Assembly: GCA_964569425.1 (NCBI GenBank)
Contig: CAZMVD010000014.1
Coordinates: 1-55,434 of the forward strand
From: JACQXM01 sp964569425
GTDB taxonomy: Bacteria; Planctomycetota; Phycisphaerae; UBA1845
DNA length: 55,434 bases
Direction: 5' to 3'
Shown: piece after piece, positions 25,387-34,328 of the stretch
How the letters are laid out: every line of letters starts with the position of its first letter
How positions within the stretch are numbered: the first letter of the stretch is position 1
The notes under the pieces: model-generated
Databases searched by the model: none
What the model saw: the letters and a program-made list of their open reading frames with translations, nothing else
Told to the model about the DNA's origin: nothing
Program-made: the position numbers and the translations under genes

Positions 25387-27210
25387 TTACCTTGTACCCG
25401 ATGCGGAGGGCGCTTCGGCCGGCTTGTTAACTGTGCCCGCTGCCGGCTGGCCGGCTGAAGGGGCGAGTGGCACTGCAGCGCCCTCCCTGGCCAATGGGGC
25501 ATTGTTGCCCGAAGCGGCCGGTCCGCCGGAGCCGCGCCTTCTGGGAGCGTTTTCACTTCCCGTTCCGGGTGACGGAACCGGAGCCGCCCGAGTCGCACCG
25601 GTGGCTCTCATGCCTTCGCGTCGCCCGGGACCCGTCGGCGCGTCGGGTATCAGCCGGCGATGGTCGTCGCCGATGGCTTGAAGAATCCGATCCTCCTCGG
25701 CGATGCCCTCCACGATTTCGGCCCATTCTGTCCCGATGGCACCCACGCGGACAGGCACGGGTTCCACTTCGTTGCCTTTCGTGACACGAAACACATAACG
25801 CCGTCCGGCCTTGGTAAATACCGTTTGGACCGGCACGGCGAGTTTGTCTTCGACATTCTCTACCAGGATTTCCGCGTGAGCCGTGACTCCGGGCTTCAGG
25901 GGCTCGTCGGTGGGATCGAGGGTGACGACCGTTTCGTATTCCTTGAGGTCAGGGTTCAGCCAACCGCTTTGGCTGTCTGCCACGGCGGCGATCTTTGTCA
26001 CTTTGCCGGTGAAGACCTTGCCGGGAATCCCCTCGACGGTAATGCGAACGGGCTGCCCGAGATTGAGCTTGTCGGTCTTGGCCTCGTGAATTCGCAGGGT
26101 GACGATCATGGAGGAGGTGTCCGGAAGTTGCATAAGCACCTGGCGTTCGCGGACCTCTCCGCCTTCCTTGATTTGTTCATTGTCCATCATCCACCGGCCC
26201 CGGGAGGCGGGGGAGTAATAGACCACAAGGCCCTGAGTGGGGGCAAAGATGCGGCACTTCTCCTTCTGGCGGCGGAGCTTGGCGAGCTCGTCCTGGGTGA
26301 GTGCCAGTTCTTTCTGTCGCCCTTCCAGGTTGTGGACCTTCTTGGCTTCCTCGGCCTCAGCGTTCTTGCGTGTGCGTTCGGCTTCCTTAATGGCTTCGGC
26401 AAGATCCGACTCGCGCAGCCGCAGGTCGGCGACGTGGGTGTAGTTTTCGAGTACTTCCTTTGCCTTTTCGGCCTTTTCCAGGTCCCAGATGGCTTTCTGA
26501 TAATTGAACTCACTCTCCTGGTACTCGGTGAGCGTGATGAATTTTCGTTCGTAGAGTTCCTTGGCGGCCTCGAAGTCCTGTTTGCGACGGTCGAGTGATA
26601 TCTTGGCCTGATCGATGGCGATCTGCGCATCCTTGGACTTCTGGTCCCAATCGCCCAGGCGGTACTTCTCCAGTTCGAGATTCTTCAGCTCAATCTGCAG
26701 TTCGGCCTTTCGAATGTCGCTGGCGTTCTGGTCGCGTTGGATGTCCAATTCCGAACGGGCGGCTTCGAAGGCCGAGATGGCGTTGGCTTCCTTGAGTTCC
26801 TCGGTTCGAATACGGTTTTCGATTTCGTTACTGGCCAGCTCGACCAAGAGTTCGCCTTCCCGAACGATGCTCCCTTCGGGGATAAGACTGATGATGGTAG
26901 AGCGACCTTCGACCTCGCAGATGACGTCGGTAGACTTGGCAGCTCGAAGTTCGCCTTTTTCCTTCAACACGACGGAGAAATCGCGGGGCACAATATGGAA
27001 CAGCGTCGCCCCAGTGGAGCGTTCGGAAGCACGGGCCCACCGGCGAACGGTGAGAAACCCACCGACCAAGGCCGCGAGCAGGACAATCGTCACCGCGCCC
27101 GTGGCGAGCCGCCGCCCGGCACGCCGGGAGCGCGCCTTGGGGGGAACCGCGCCTTCTCGTGCCGGTCTTCCGGCTTGCTCAACAGGGGATGCCGTCATGG
27201 TCGTGCTCAT
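25387..27210 (-). CDS. Periplasmic adaptor (HlyD/MacA-like efflux subunit)
   Basis: 607 aa. Short cytoplasmic N-terminus, one signal-anchor helix (TGAVTIVLLAALVGGFLTV, about 37-55), a long coiled-coil hairpin rich in Glu/Lys/Gln (about 130-310), then beta-barrel and membrane-proximal domains (MIVTLRIHEAKTDKLNLGQ; PGVTAHAEILVENVEDKLAV). The last about 90 residues are Pro/Ala/Gly-rich and unlike typical adaptors. It feeds the ABC ATPase encoded 17 nt downstream. Substrate unknown; MacA-like adaptors serve macrolides, peptides or lipoproteins. Confidence 0.88.
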   Translation of the reverse strand: MSTTMTASPVEQAGRPAREGAVPPKARSRRAGRRLATGAVTIVLLAALVGGFLTVRRWARASERSTGATLFHIVPRDFSVVLKEKGELRAAKSTDVICEVEGRSTIISLIPEGSIVREGELLVELASNEIENRIRTEELKEANAISAFEAARSELDIQRDQNASDIRKAELQIELKNLELEKYRLGDWDQKSKDAQIAIDQAKISLDRRKQDFEAAKELYERKFITLTEYQESEFNYQKAIWDLEKAEKAKEVLENYTHVADLRLRESDLAEAIKEAERTRKNAEAEEAKKVHNLEGRQKELALTQDELAKLRRQKEKCRIFAPTQGLVVYYSPASRGRWMMDNEQIKEGGEVRERQVLMQLPDTSSMIVTLRIHEAKTDKLNLGQPVRITVEGIPGKVFTGKVTKIAAVADSQSGWLNPDLKEYETVVTLDPTDEPLKPGVTAHAEILVENVEDKLAVPVQTVFTKAGRRYVFRVTKGNEVEPVPVRVGAIGTEWAEIVEGIAEEDRILQAIGDDHRRLIPDAPTGPGRREGMRATGATRAAPVPSPGTGSENAPRRRGSGGPAASGNNAPLAREGAAVPLAPSAGQPAAGTVNKPAEAPSASGTR

Positions 27211-27686
27211 CGGTACAGATCCTGAGTGAGTCGGGGCTCACATGAAAAAACGCGGAGTCCCTTAAGACATTGGCGACTTGTTCATCGGCCAAGACCCCGC
27301 CTGTCACCAAAGTTGCTGACTGTTCGCACGTCGAACACTCAACCCCGGACCCCAAAGCTTTTCGCCGCAGGTACAGCGGCGGTGGTCCCTCGTATCATAG
27401 TAGCCTGATACTTCATTTTCAGAAAGTATGCCGGTGTCGAAAGTTGCGGGCAGGCCGCTTGTTGCGCGGCTGATACGGCCCCTTGCCGAGCATCAGCCCG
27501 GGACACCGGGCAAGGGCAAGTAACAAACCGCAGCCCATCTGTCTGACGTTGGGAAGGCGATTGGTGCAGCGAGATGATCTTGAAACTGCAAGGACCCAGT
27601 TTGCGGAGTACGAGACGCGCAGTATCATCGGTTCTTCGGTCGTGGGAACGAACACCTTCCTTCTCTGGCATTCGAGGATTTCAGCC
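27211..27686. other. Divergent intergenic region between adaptor and malate dehydrogenase
   Basis: 476 bp with no convincing gene. It should hold the promoters for both directions, but I see no strong -35/-10 pair. Two small dyads stand out: GTATCA/TGATAC (27392-27397 and 27406-27411, 8-bp gap, followed by a T-rich stretch) and GCCCGG/CCGGGC (27496-27501 and 27506-27511). Confidence 0.5.
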
Positions 27687-28631
27687 ATGAAACGAGCCAA
27701 GATTACCATCGTGGGCGCCGGAAACGTGGGCGCAAGCTGCGCCTTCTGGGCGGCAGCCAAGGAACTGGGAGACATCGTCCTGATCGACATTCCCGACTTC
27801 GCCGACAAGACCGCCGGCAAGGCGCTGGACCTGCTCCAGTGTGGGCCGGTGGAGCGCTTCGACTGCGGGATCATCGGCACCGCTGACTATGCCCTGGCCG
27901 CCGACAGCGATGTGGTCATCATCACCGCCGGCATCCCCCGCAAGCCGGGCATGAGCCGCGACGACCTGATCCAGACCAACGTGCGCATCGTCGGCTCGGT
28001 GGCGGAGCAGGTGGCGCGGGTGGCCCCGAAGTCGGTGTTGATCGTGGTTTCCAATCCGCTGGACGCGATGGTGTACACCGCGTGGAAAAAAAGCGGCTTC
28101 CCCACGCAGCGCGTCGTGGGACAGGCGGGTTGCCTGGACATCGCCCGCTACAAGACCTTCATCGCCATGGAGCTGAAGTGCAGCGTGGAGGACATCACCG
28201 CGCTGCTGATGGGCGGCCACGGCGACGACATGGTGCCGTTGCCGCGCTACACGTCGGTGGCGGGCATCCCGGTCACGCAACTTATCCCGCAGGAGCGGCT
28301 GCACGCGATCATCGAACGGGCCAAGATGGGCGGCGGCGAGCTGGTCAAGCTGATGGGCACCAGCGCCTACTATGCGCCGGCCGCGGGCACCATGCAGATG
28401 GCCGAGGCGATCATCAAAGACAAGAAACGCATCCTGCCGTGCGCGGCCTATTGCACGAAGGAATACGGCGTGGGCGGCTATTTCGTGGGCGTGCCCTGCG
28501 TGTTGGGCGCGGCGGGGGTGGAGAAGATCATCGAGGTGCAGTTGGACGCGGCCGAACGCCAGATGCTCGACACCAGCATCGAACACGTCAAGGAACTGGT
28601 GGTGGTGGCGGAGGGGTTCCTAAAGGGGTGA
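27687..28631 (+). CDS. mdh: Malate dehydrogenase (LDH-like type)
   Basis: 314 aa. NAD motif VGAGNVGASCAF, acidic Asp in VLIDIP, substrate-binding arginines in IPRKPGMSRDDL (Arg in place of the lactate-type Gln), NPLDAMV, and the catalytic His in MGGHGDDMVPL. These mark oxidation of malate to oxaloacetate rather than lactate to pyruvate. A longer frame extends upstream, but homology begins at ATG 27687, with GAGGA about 10 nt before it. It stands alone and converges with the DUF418-CPBP gene 10 nt away. Confidence 0.95.
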   Translation: MKRAKITIVGAGNVGASCAFWAAAKELGDIVLIDIPDFADKTAGKALDLLQCGPVERFDCGIIGTADYALAADSDVVIITAGIPRKPGMSRDDLIQTNVRIVGSVAEQVARVAPKSVLIVVSNPLDAMVYTAWKKSGFPTQRVVGQAGCLDIARYKTFIAMELKCSVEDITALLMGGHGDDMVPLPRYTSVAGIPVTQLIPQERLHAIIERAKMGGGELVKLMGTSAYYAPAAGTMQMAEAIIKDKKRILPCAAYCTKEYGVGGYFVGVPCVLGAAGVEKIIEVQLDAAERQMLDTSIEHVKELVVVAEGFLKG

Positions 28632-28641
28632 CCTTCGATGG

Positions 28642-30906
28642 TCACAGGGCCTTGCCCGGAGTTTGCCATGCGTCCCGCCGCGGCCAAGCGAGCAGCGCGG
28701 CCATGCCGAGAATCATGGTCACCAGCCAGCCGCCTTCGGGGCCGAAGGCGTTGGCGGTCCAGGCGTTTGGCTCGACCGTGGTGTGAAACAGCGCCGCGTG
28801 GGGCGAATTGCCGCTGACCGGCAGGCCGAGGATCGTACCCAGCATATAGTTCCAACCGGCGTGGAGGCCGATCAGCGGCCACAGCGAGCCGGTGCGCATC
28901 AAAACGGCCGCGAGCAGCAGGTGTAAAAGGAACATGTTCACCATGGCCGGGGCGCTCAGCCCGCCGGGGTTGGGCAGGTGGATGGCCACGAAAGCCAGCC
29001 CGCATAGCAGGATCGCACCGGTGCGGTTCCAGCGAGCCAGGGTGCGAAGAGCAAAGCCGCGGAAGGCGATTTCCTCGAAGGCGGCCAGGGCCAGCGCGGC
29101 GGCGAGGCCGGCCACGGCGGTCCAGGCCGGTTCCGGGGATCCGGCGGTGGTGACGGACACGTCGGCGGAAAGACGTACGACGCCCAGCCAGAGGGCCATG
29201 AGCGCAGCGCCCGCCAGCGCGCCCAGCAGCAAGGCGGGCAGCGCCGTCACGCGGACGCGCAGCCCGATCGTGCCGCGCTCCGACGGCTCGAACAGGCGAT
29301 GACACACCCATGTCACCAACAGCGCCGCGCCGGCTGCGACGAGGTAGAGCACCAGATCCTGCGGGATGGTCGGGGCGAGGGTCTGTGCCGCGAATTCGGC
29401 CAACAACGCGACGCCCGTCAACGGCAGAAGCAGCCCGGCAAAGGAAGACCCGCGCTTCAGGGCGGCGCCCGCGGAAAGGGTGGCTGGGCCAAACGGCGGC
29501 CCGGGTTCGCGCGCCCGACAAGAAAACGGGGCAGAAGAGGCGGAAGCGGAGAGTTTCACGTCGGAGCCTGTTGCACCCATCTGTTCCGGGAAGTCCGCGC
29601 GAACTGCCCTTGACACTGCGCGTAAAGGGGAGCAAGCCCGCGGCTCGTTTTGACCGTCGGATGGATACGTACTTTGCAGTGCCGGCGGTCGCACATAGGT
29701 CAACGCGCGCCACAGCCACTCCGCCGGTCCGAACTGGAATCGTCTCAGCCAGAACCAGGACGCCGTCAACTGAAGTACCCAGACGGCTATCGCGATGCCC
29801 ACCTGCCCGAACCGATCCACGCGCCCGATCAGCCCCAGCCCGTGGCCGTAGAAAAGGAACGAACAGATCAGGGTTTGGGCGAGGTAATTGGTAAGTGCCA
29901 TGCGCCCGACCGCCGCAAGCAGCGCCGTCAGCCGCGGCAGGGCGCCGGCGCGGCAGACCAGCATCCAGCACGCAATCCAGCCGCAGGCCATGAGGGGCGC
30001 GACGGATTCGCTGAATAGTCGCCCGAGAAACATGGAATAGGCGGGATCCCAGCCGGCGGCGAAGTTGCGGTGCAGGCCGTAGAGGATTGACGGCAAACCC
30101 AATCCCAGGGCCAGGGCGATCATGGCGAGATAGCGCCGGACCGGAAGTTGGGCGAAGAACACCCCCCAACGATAAAGCGCCATGCCGGCGAGCATCATGC
30201 CCGCGGCCACCCAGAACAACGCGGCGGGGACGATGACCAGTTGAATGGTCAGGGACGATGCCGCCCTATCGGAAAACTGGGCCAGCCAACCTTGCGAATA
30301 GGTGGCGTGATGCGCCGCCATGGCCTCGGGCGATGGCTGAAACATCGCATACACGGATTCCTGAAGCGACGCGGGAGCGCGGGGAAGCAGCAGGCCGACA
30401 ATCAGGCAAAGCACCATGGGTACGGCATAGGCGGCGATGCCGAGGAACAGTTGCCGGTGCGGGCGCAGGCGACGGAGCGGATACACGGCCATGCCTGCCA
30501 GGGCGTAGGTCACCAGAATGTCGCCGGGCCACAGCAGGTAAGCATGCAGCATACCGAGGCCCAACAGGACCAACATGCGACGATAGTGCCGGTAGGCAGC
30601 GCGCGAATCCGCCCCTGCCCGTTCGTCGATCATGAGGATGCCGGCACCGAACAGCATGCTGAAGATGGTCAGGTCCTTGTGGCCGAAGAGCACATGCATG
30701 ACGGACCAGAGTGTTACGTTGGCCGAATCGGTCCATGGTCCGGCGAAGGGGTTGAGAAAATTGGCATCCACAGTGGCGAACAGTTGGATGTTCATGGGGA
30801 GGATGCCAAGAATGACCACGCCGCGGAGGACGTCGATGGAAGCGAGGCGTATCGCGGGGCGCCGGGGTTCGGCTGCGGAACCCGGCGCGCTCGGCGAAGA
30901 GGTCAT
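28642..30906 (-). CDS. Fusion of DUF418 membrane protein and CPBP-family (Rce1-like) protease
   Basis: 754 aa. Residues about 20-430: DUF418 module, multi-pass, opening RLASIDVLRGVVILGILPMN and ending LWRALTYVRPPAL. Residues about 430-510: polar, low-complexity linker. Residues about 510-735: CPBP intramembrane protease with FEEIAFRGF (Glu pair plus Arg), FVAIHLPNP and GLHAGWNYMLG histidines. The two modules are normally separate genes. The linker contains a Met (EQMGATGSD) and reads like former intergenic DNA. ATG 30906 was chosen over 31011, whose extension is Pro/Arg-rich. Cotranscribed with 30923-31684 upstream. Function unknown. Confidence 0.8.
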   Translation of the reverse strand: MTSSPSAPGSAAEPRRPAIRLASIDVLRGVVILGILPMNIQLFATVDANFLNPFAGPWTDSANVTLWSVMHVLFGHKDLTIFSMLFGAGILMIDERAGADSRAAYRHYRRMLVLLGLGMLHAYLLWPGDILVTYALAGMAVYPLRRLRPHRQLFLGIAAYAVPMVLCLIVGLLLPRAPASLQESVYAMFQPSPEAMAAHHATYSQGWLAQFSDRAASSLTIQLVIVPAALFWVAAGMMLAGMALYRWGVFFAQLPVRRYLAMIALALGLGLPSILYGLHRNFAAGWDPAYSMFLGRLFSESVAPLMACGWIACWMLVCRAGALPRLTALLAAVGRMALTNYLAQTLICSFLFYGHGLGLIGRVDRFGQVGIAIAVWVLQLTASWFWLRRFQFGPAEWLWRALTYVRPPALQSTYPSDGQNEPRACSPLRAVSRAVRADFPEQMGATGSDVKLSASASSAPFSCRAREPGPPFGPATLSAGAALKRGSSFAGLLLPLTGVALLAEFAAQTLAPTIPQDLVLYLVAAGAALLVTWVCHRLFEPSERGTIGLRVRVTALPALLLGALAGAALMALWLGVVRLSADVSVTTAGSPEPAWTAVAGLAAALALAAFEEIAFRGFALRTLARWNRTGAILLCGLAFVAIHLPNPGGLSAPAMVNMFLLHLLLAAVLMRTGSLWPLIGLHAGWNYMLGTILGLPVSGNSPHAALFHTTVEPNAWTANAFGPEGGWLVTMILGMAALLAWPRRDAWQTPGKAL

Positions 30907-30922
30907 AGGGGCGTCCTGATGC

Positions 30923-31684
30923 TCAATCGCGCGTGTCGGGGGAATTCGCAGACGCCGTTCCGGTGCCTGGTTCGGGTGGCGGCGTCGCCTCGGACCGGGA
31001 TTCGACGGCACTTGCCCGCCGGCGCAAGGACATGCCGTCGATCGACAAATCCTCCAGCCGGTACCATCCGTCGAACTTCAGCGAAAAGGAAATGCCGAGG
31101 GGAACCTGCCCTTTGGCGAATTTTGCCATGAATTGAACGGTTTGGATCGTGTCCGAGTCGGTTTCCTGGGGATCAACACTCTCCGGGACAATCCCTGAGA
31201 ATGTACCGTGTCGCTCCCGCACCGCGGCCAACCACTCGCCGACTTCTTTTTCGTTGATTGCGGCGCGCAGTTCCTCGGACCCGACCGATTGAACGACGGC
31301 CAAGGCTCCGGCGGCATCTGCTTTGAGGATTCGTGCTGCTTGCTCGCCCGCCTTGGATAGTGCGATACCCGCAAAGACGACGGCGCCCACCCCCAGAAAG
31401 AGCAGCCCGGTGATGCACGAAATGGGAATCGCAGCGATGGCCAACCCGAGTCCCCGGCGTTGGCCGCCCGCGGTGCGCACAATGCCAAGGATCCCAGAAA
31501 CCAATCCGACGATCGCCGTAACGCCCAGGAACCCCAGCAAAGACGCCACAAAGGCAACGATGGCCGCCACGCTCCATGGGCGTTGAGCACCCGAACGACC
31601 GCCCCGACCTTCATAGGAACCGGATGGCCAGGAAGAGCCAGCGGCTTCCGAGCTTTGGGACTCGCCATGAGGGAGGTGCGTCAT
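30923..31684 (-). CDS. DUF4190-like two-helix membrane protein
   Basis: 253 aa. Gly/Ser-rich N-terminus, then two hydrophobic segments with the DUF4190 pattern (VASLLGFLGVTAIVGLVSGI; GLGLAIAAIPIS to FAGIAL), a helical middle (LKADAAGALAVVQSVG, then EWLAAVRERHGTF) and a small C-terminal domain (FDGWYRLEDLSIDGMSLR). ATG 31684 with AGGAG 7 nt upstream beats the longer frame. It lies 16 nt upstream of the DUF418-CPBP start. Function unknown. Confidence 0.75.
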   Translation of the reverse strand: MTHLPHGESQSSEAAGSSWPSGSYEGRGGRSGAQRPWSVAAIVAFVASLLGFLGVTAIVGLVSGILGIVRTAGGQRRGLGLAIAAIPISCITGLLFLGVGAVVFAGIALSKAGEQAARILKADAAGALAVVQSVGSEELRAAINEKEVGEWLAAVRERHGTFSGIVPESVDPQETDSDTIQTVQFMAKFAKGQVPLGISFSLKFDGWYRLEDLSIDGMSLRRRASAVESRSEATPPPEPGTGTASANSPDTRD

Positions 31685-31948
31685 CAACGGCTCCTGAAGA
31701 GGAAAGATAATGAGCGGATCGCGACGCGCGCTCTTTATCGGACTTCTAACCGTCAATGTAACCCGGCACGCGACAATGTTCAATGAGTGGCCAAGCCCGT
31801 CGTCGGGCCAGCATCACGGTCATGGCAAACCGGGTATTCAGGGTTCGGGGTCGAGGCTGCTATTGGGTTGTCTTGCGTTCGCATTCGCCGTACGCGGGGA
31901 GTACGGGGCACGATGAGTTTGACGTCTGCGCCTATTGCCGGACGTGCA

Positions 31949-32458
31949 TCAGCTCGATACGTCGAGCCCGGTGCCTGTTCCTTCGGAGCTGGAGGACGGC
32001 TGCGGTGCGGCGCCGCTGAAAGTCTGTGACCCGCCTACGGACAGAACGGTAGTGGAACTCTGTTGAAACGAAACGGTCGAGGACGAATAGTAAAGGCCGA
32101 CGAACGCCGAACGGTTTCCACCGCCCTGGCCGGGCAATTGCATTGATGAACGCTGCGTTCCACCTGACTCGTCGCCTTTCAACAGCTCCTGGAGCATGGC
32201 GAGCACGATCAGGGTGGCGATTAGCATGCGCAGCGCCTCGTTGTTCTCGACCCCACCGCCGACCGATTGCAGCATCTGCGTGACCGACGATTGCACCGAC
32301 ATGATCGCGGTGGAGCTACTCATCGATGATGACGACGACGCAGCCACTGTGGACGCACCGGAACCGGCCGCGTCCGCTGGGAGCGCGGCTGAAGTCAGGC
32401 TCTGCAGCGATGCGGCCTGCTGGCTGCTTCCGTTAATGGGAGAGATGGGCACCGTCAT
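31949..32458 (-). CDS. Hypothetical Ser-rich protein
   Basis: 169 aa, Ser about one quarter, with a run of SSSSMSSS and one amphipathic/hydrophobic helix (NEALRMLIATLIVLAMLQEL). There is no signal peptide and no recognisable domain. ATG 32458 has a strong GGAGGAAGG ahead of it; the ATG 15 nt earlier overlaps that site and is less likely. Family not recognised. It may be an extracellular or envelope planctomycete protein. Confidence 0.55.
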   Translation of the reverse strand: MTVPISPINGSSQQAASLQSLTSAALPADAAGSGASTVAASSSSSMSSSTAIMSVQSSVTQMLQSVGGGVENNEALRMLIATLIVLAMLQELLKGDESGGTQRSSMQLPGQGGGNRSAFVGLYYSSSTVSFQQSSTTVLSVGGSQTFSGAAPQPSSSSEGTGTGLDVSS

Positions 32459-32770
32459 ACTTCCTTCCTCCATCCGATAACGCGCCGCGGCTTTTCATAC
32501 GGCAGACCATCAGATCAAAGGCAGCGTGAACACGTAAGGCAAGCGCCGAATTCGGCTTTTCTTTGGAAGGGGTTCACAGCGCGCGGATGGCCGCGCAACA
32601 GACATAGGGCGACATGGATCGGTGTTCCCAAGGTGTACCATCGGAGGCCCGCAGTCGCCTGGGGGAACGACGACCGCGAGATTCCCGGACGGCGCGCGCC
32701 GCGAGCGGCAGGGCCGATCCCGGTTGGCGATGCCTGTCGCGGCCGCGGCCAAGCCGCCTACAATGGGTCG
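32459..32770. other. Divergent intergenic region, no gene
   Basis: 312 bp separating the Ser-rich gene (-) from the CPBP gene (+). The CPBP frame stays open upstream to 32633, but that part is Arg/Pro-rich without homology, so it was not added to the gene. A GCCGAATTCGGC palindrome (32545-32556) is followed by TTTTCTTT on the plus strand, but no plus-strand gene ends there. Confidence 0.5.
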
Positions 32771-33661
32771 ATGAACCAGAGTCCGAAAAACGAGCCAACT
32801 TCCGCACCGGGCGAGGGCGTTGAAAGCGAGTTGATTCCGCTGGCTCGCCCAGTCATGTGGGACGCGGGTTCGATGACGCCCGGAGAACGCTGCGCAGGTG
32901 CACAGGCTTCGCGCGGAGTCGAGGCACCGTTGCTGCTGAGGGGCCACACGGCGGCGAACACCTGGCGGGACCTGTTCCTGGTCGGCGGGGCGCTGGTGGT
33001 CTTCGAATTGTCCACCGTGTTGGTGGCGGAGTTGTGGATGGGCCCGATGGAGCCCGAATCCGAAAGCTTCGCCACGATGAAGCAGTCGTTGCTGTTTCCG
33101 GTGCTGGGGACGCGCGCTGCGGCCGTGGTTGTTATCCTTGCCGTGCTATTGCGGGCGCGAGGCCAGTCGTGGACCACGTTGGGCTGGACGCGGGAGCGGC
33201 TTGGCGCTGATCTGATGATGGGGCTGGCGACATTGGCAACGGCTTATGTCCTGATTTTTGCGTGGGCGTTCTTGAGCATGTCGTTGTGGCCGGGGCTGAT
33301 GGACCAAATGGACGAGAATGCCCATCAACTGATGGCCCTGCTGCCGGACTGGCCCTTTTCCGTATACGTCCTGGTGGCGGCGCTGATCGGGTTCTACGAG
33401 GAGCTGCTGTTTCGTGGTTTCCTGATGACGCGGCTGCGGCGGGTGACGGGGAGCTGGGTGCTGGCGGTGTTGCTGAGCACGCTGGTTTTCACGGGGCTGC
33501 ACGTCGGGGACCAGCAGGCGGCGGCGATGGTGCCGATCACGATCCTGTCGCTGGTGTTCAGCGTGTTTACGATCTGGCGCCGATCGATCGTTCCGGCGAT
33601 GGTCGGGCATTTCCTTTTCGATCTTACTCAGTTCATCGGATTGAAGTTCTGGCAGGAGTAG
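32771..33661 (+). CDS. CPBP-family intramembrane metalloprotease
   Basis: 296 aa with about eight hydrophobic segments. The family signature is intact: FYEELLFRGFLMTRLR (Glu pair and Arg), FTGLHVGD (His) and MVGHFLFDL (His). Such proteases (Rce1/Abi class) cleave within membranes; bacterial substrates are mostly unknown. It ends 3 nt before the GNAT gene, so the two are cotranscribed. ATG 32771 was chosen because the upstream extension lacks homology. Confidence 0.88.
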   Translation: MNQSPKNEPTSAPGEGVESELIPLARPVMWDAGSMTPGERCAGAQASRGVEAPLLLRGHTAANTWRDLFLVGGALVVFELSTVLVAELWMGPMEPESESFATMKQSLLFPVLGTRAAAVVVILAVLLRARGQSWTTLGWTRERLGADLMMGLATLATAYVLIFAWAFLSMSLWPGLMDQMDENAHQLMALLPDWPFSVYVLVAALIGFYEELLFRGFLMTRLRRVTGSWVLAVLLSTLVFTGLHVGDQQAAAMVPITILSLVFSVFTIWRRSIVPAMVGHFLFDLTQFIGLKFWQE

Positions 33662-33664
33662 GCG

Positions 33665-34126
33665 ATGACGGGGGACGGCGGCGCGAGGGACGCTTCGATC
33701 ACGATACGGGCGGCGCGAGAGGAGGACTACGCGGCGATCGTCGAGGTTTGGCGTGACAGCGGCTTGTCAGTGCGTGTTGCGGGTCGCGACGCCCCGGCGG
33801 CTTTCGCGGTGCAACGGGCTCAGTTTGCCGAAACGTATCTTGTGGCGGAGTCCGACAACCGGCTGATCGGCGTGGTATTCGGTACCCATGACTGGCGCAA
33901 GGGGTGGATCAATCGCCTGGCGGTGCGACCTGAATACCGTCGGCGCGGTGTGGCCAAAGCGCTGGTAAGCGCCTGCGAGGCGGCGCTGTGCGGCAGGGGA
34001 ATCGGGCTGGTTGCGGCGCTGGTGGAGCCGGATCGCCCGGCGTCAGCATCGTTGTTGGCGTCGCTGGGATACCGAGAGGACGTTCCCGTCCGGTACTTTC
34101 GCAAGCTTAATCAGCCTGATGCGTGA
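33665..34126 (+). CDS. GNAT-family N-acetyltransferase
   Basis: 153 aa. ITIRAAREEDYAAIVEVWRD opens the fold, and the acetyl-CoA loop is LAVRPEYRRRGVAKALVSAC. The C-terminal segment (PASASLLASLGYREDVPVRY) follows the family. Substrate unknown; style is close to RimI-like or small-molecule acetyltransferases. Starts 3 nt after the CPBP gene stop. Confidence 0.9.
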   Translation: MTGDGGARDASITIRAAREEDYAAIVEVWRDSGLSVRVAGRDAPAAFAVQRAQFAETYLVAESDNRLIGVVFGTHDWRKGWINRLAVRPEYRRRGVAKALVSACEAALCGRGIGLVAALVEPDRPASASLLASLGYREDVPVRYFRKLNQPDA

Positions 34127-34328
34127 GGAATCGTTCAGCCTGGTGTTCCCCCACCGGGCGCGCTGATGTTCGGATTATTTTTGCGTCTCCGATTTCTGCG
34201 ATTTTGGGTTGCGGGATCGGATCGGGCCGCTAGGATTCGGCAAACATCTTGGGCGCGGTCATTTCGCAACGCGCCGGTGCAGCGACTTCTGAGCCAACGT
34301 TCACATTCGTTTCAGGAGATGCCAGCCG

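Noticed and set aside
32545..32556. GCCGAATTCGGC palindrome followed by TTTTCTTT, terminator-like
   Set aside because: Only the plus strand has the T run and no plus-strand gene ends before it; the stem is short.
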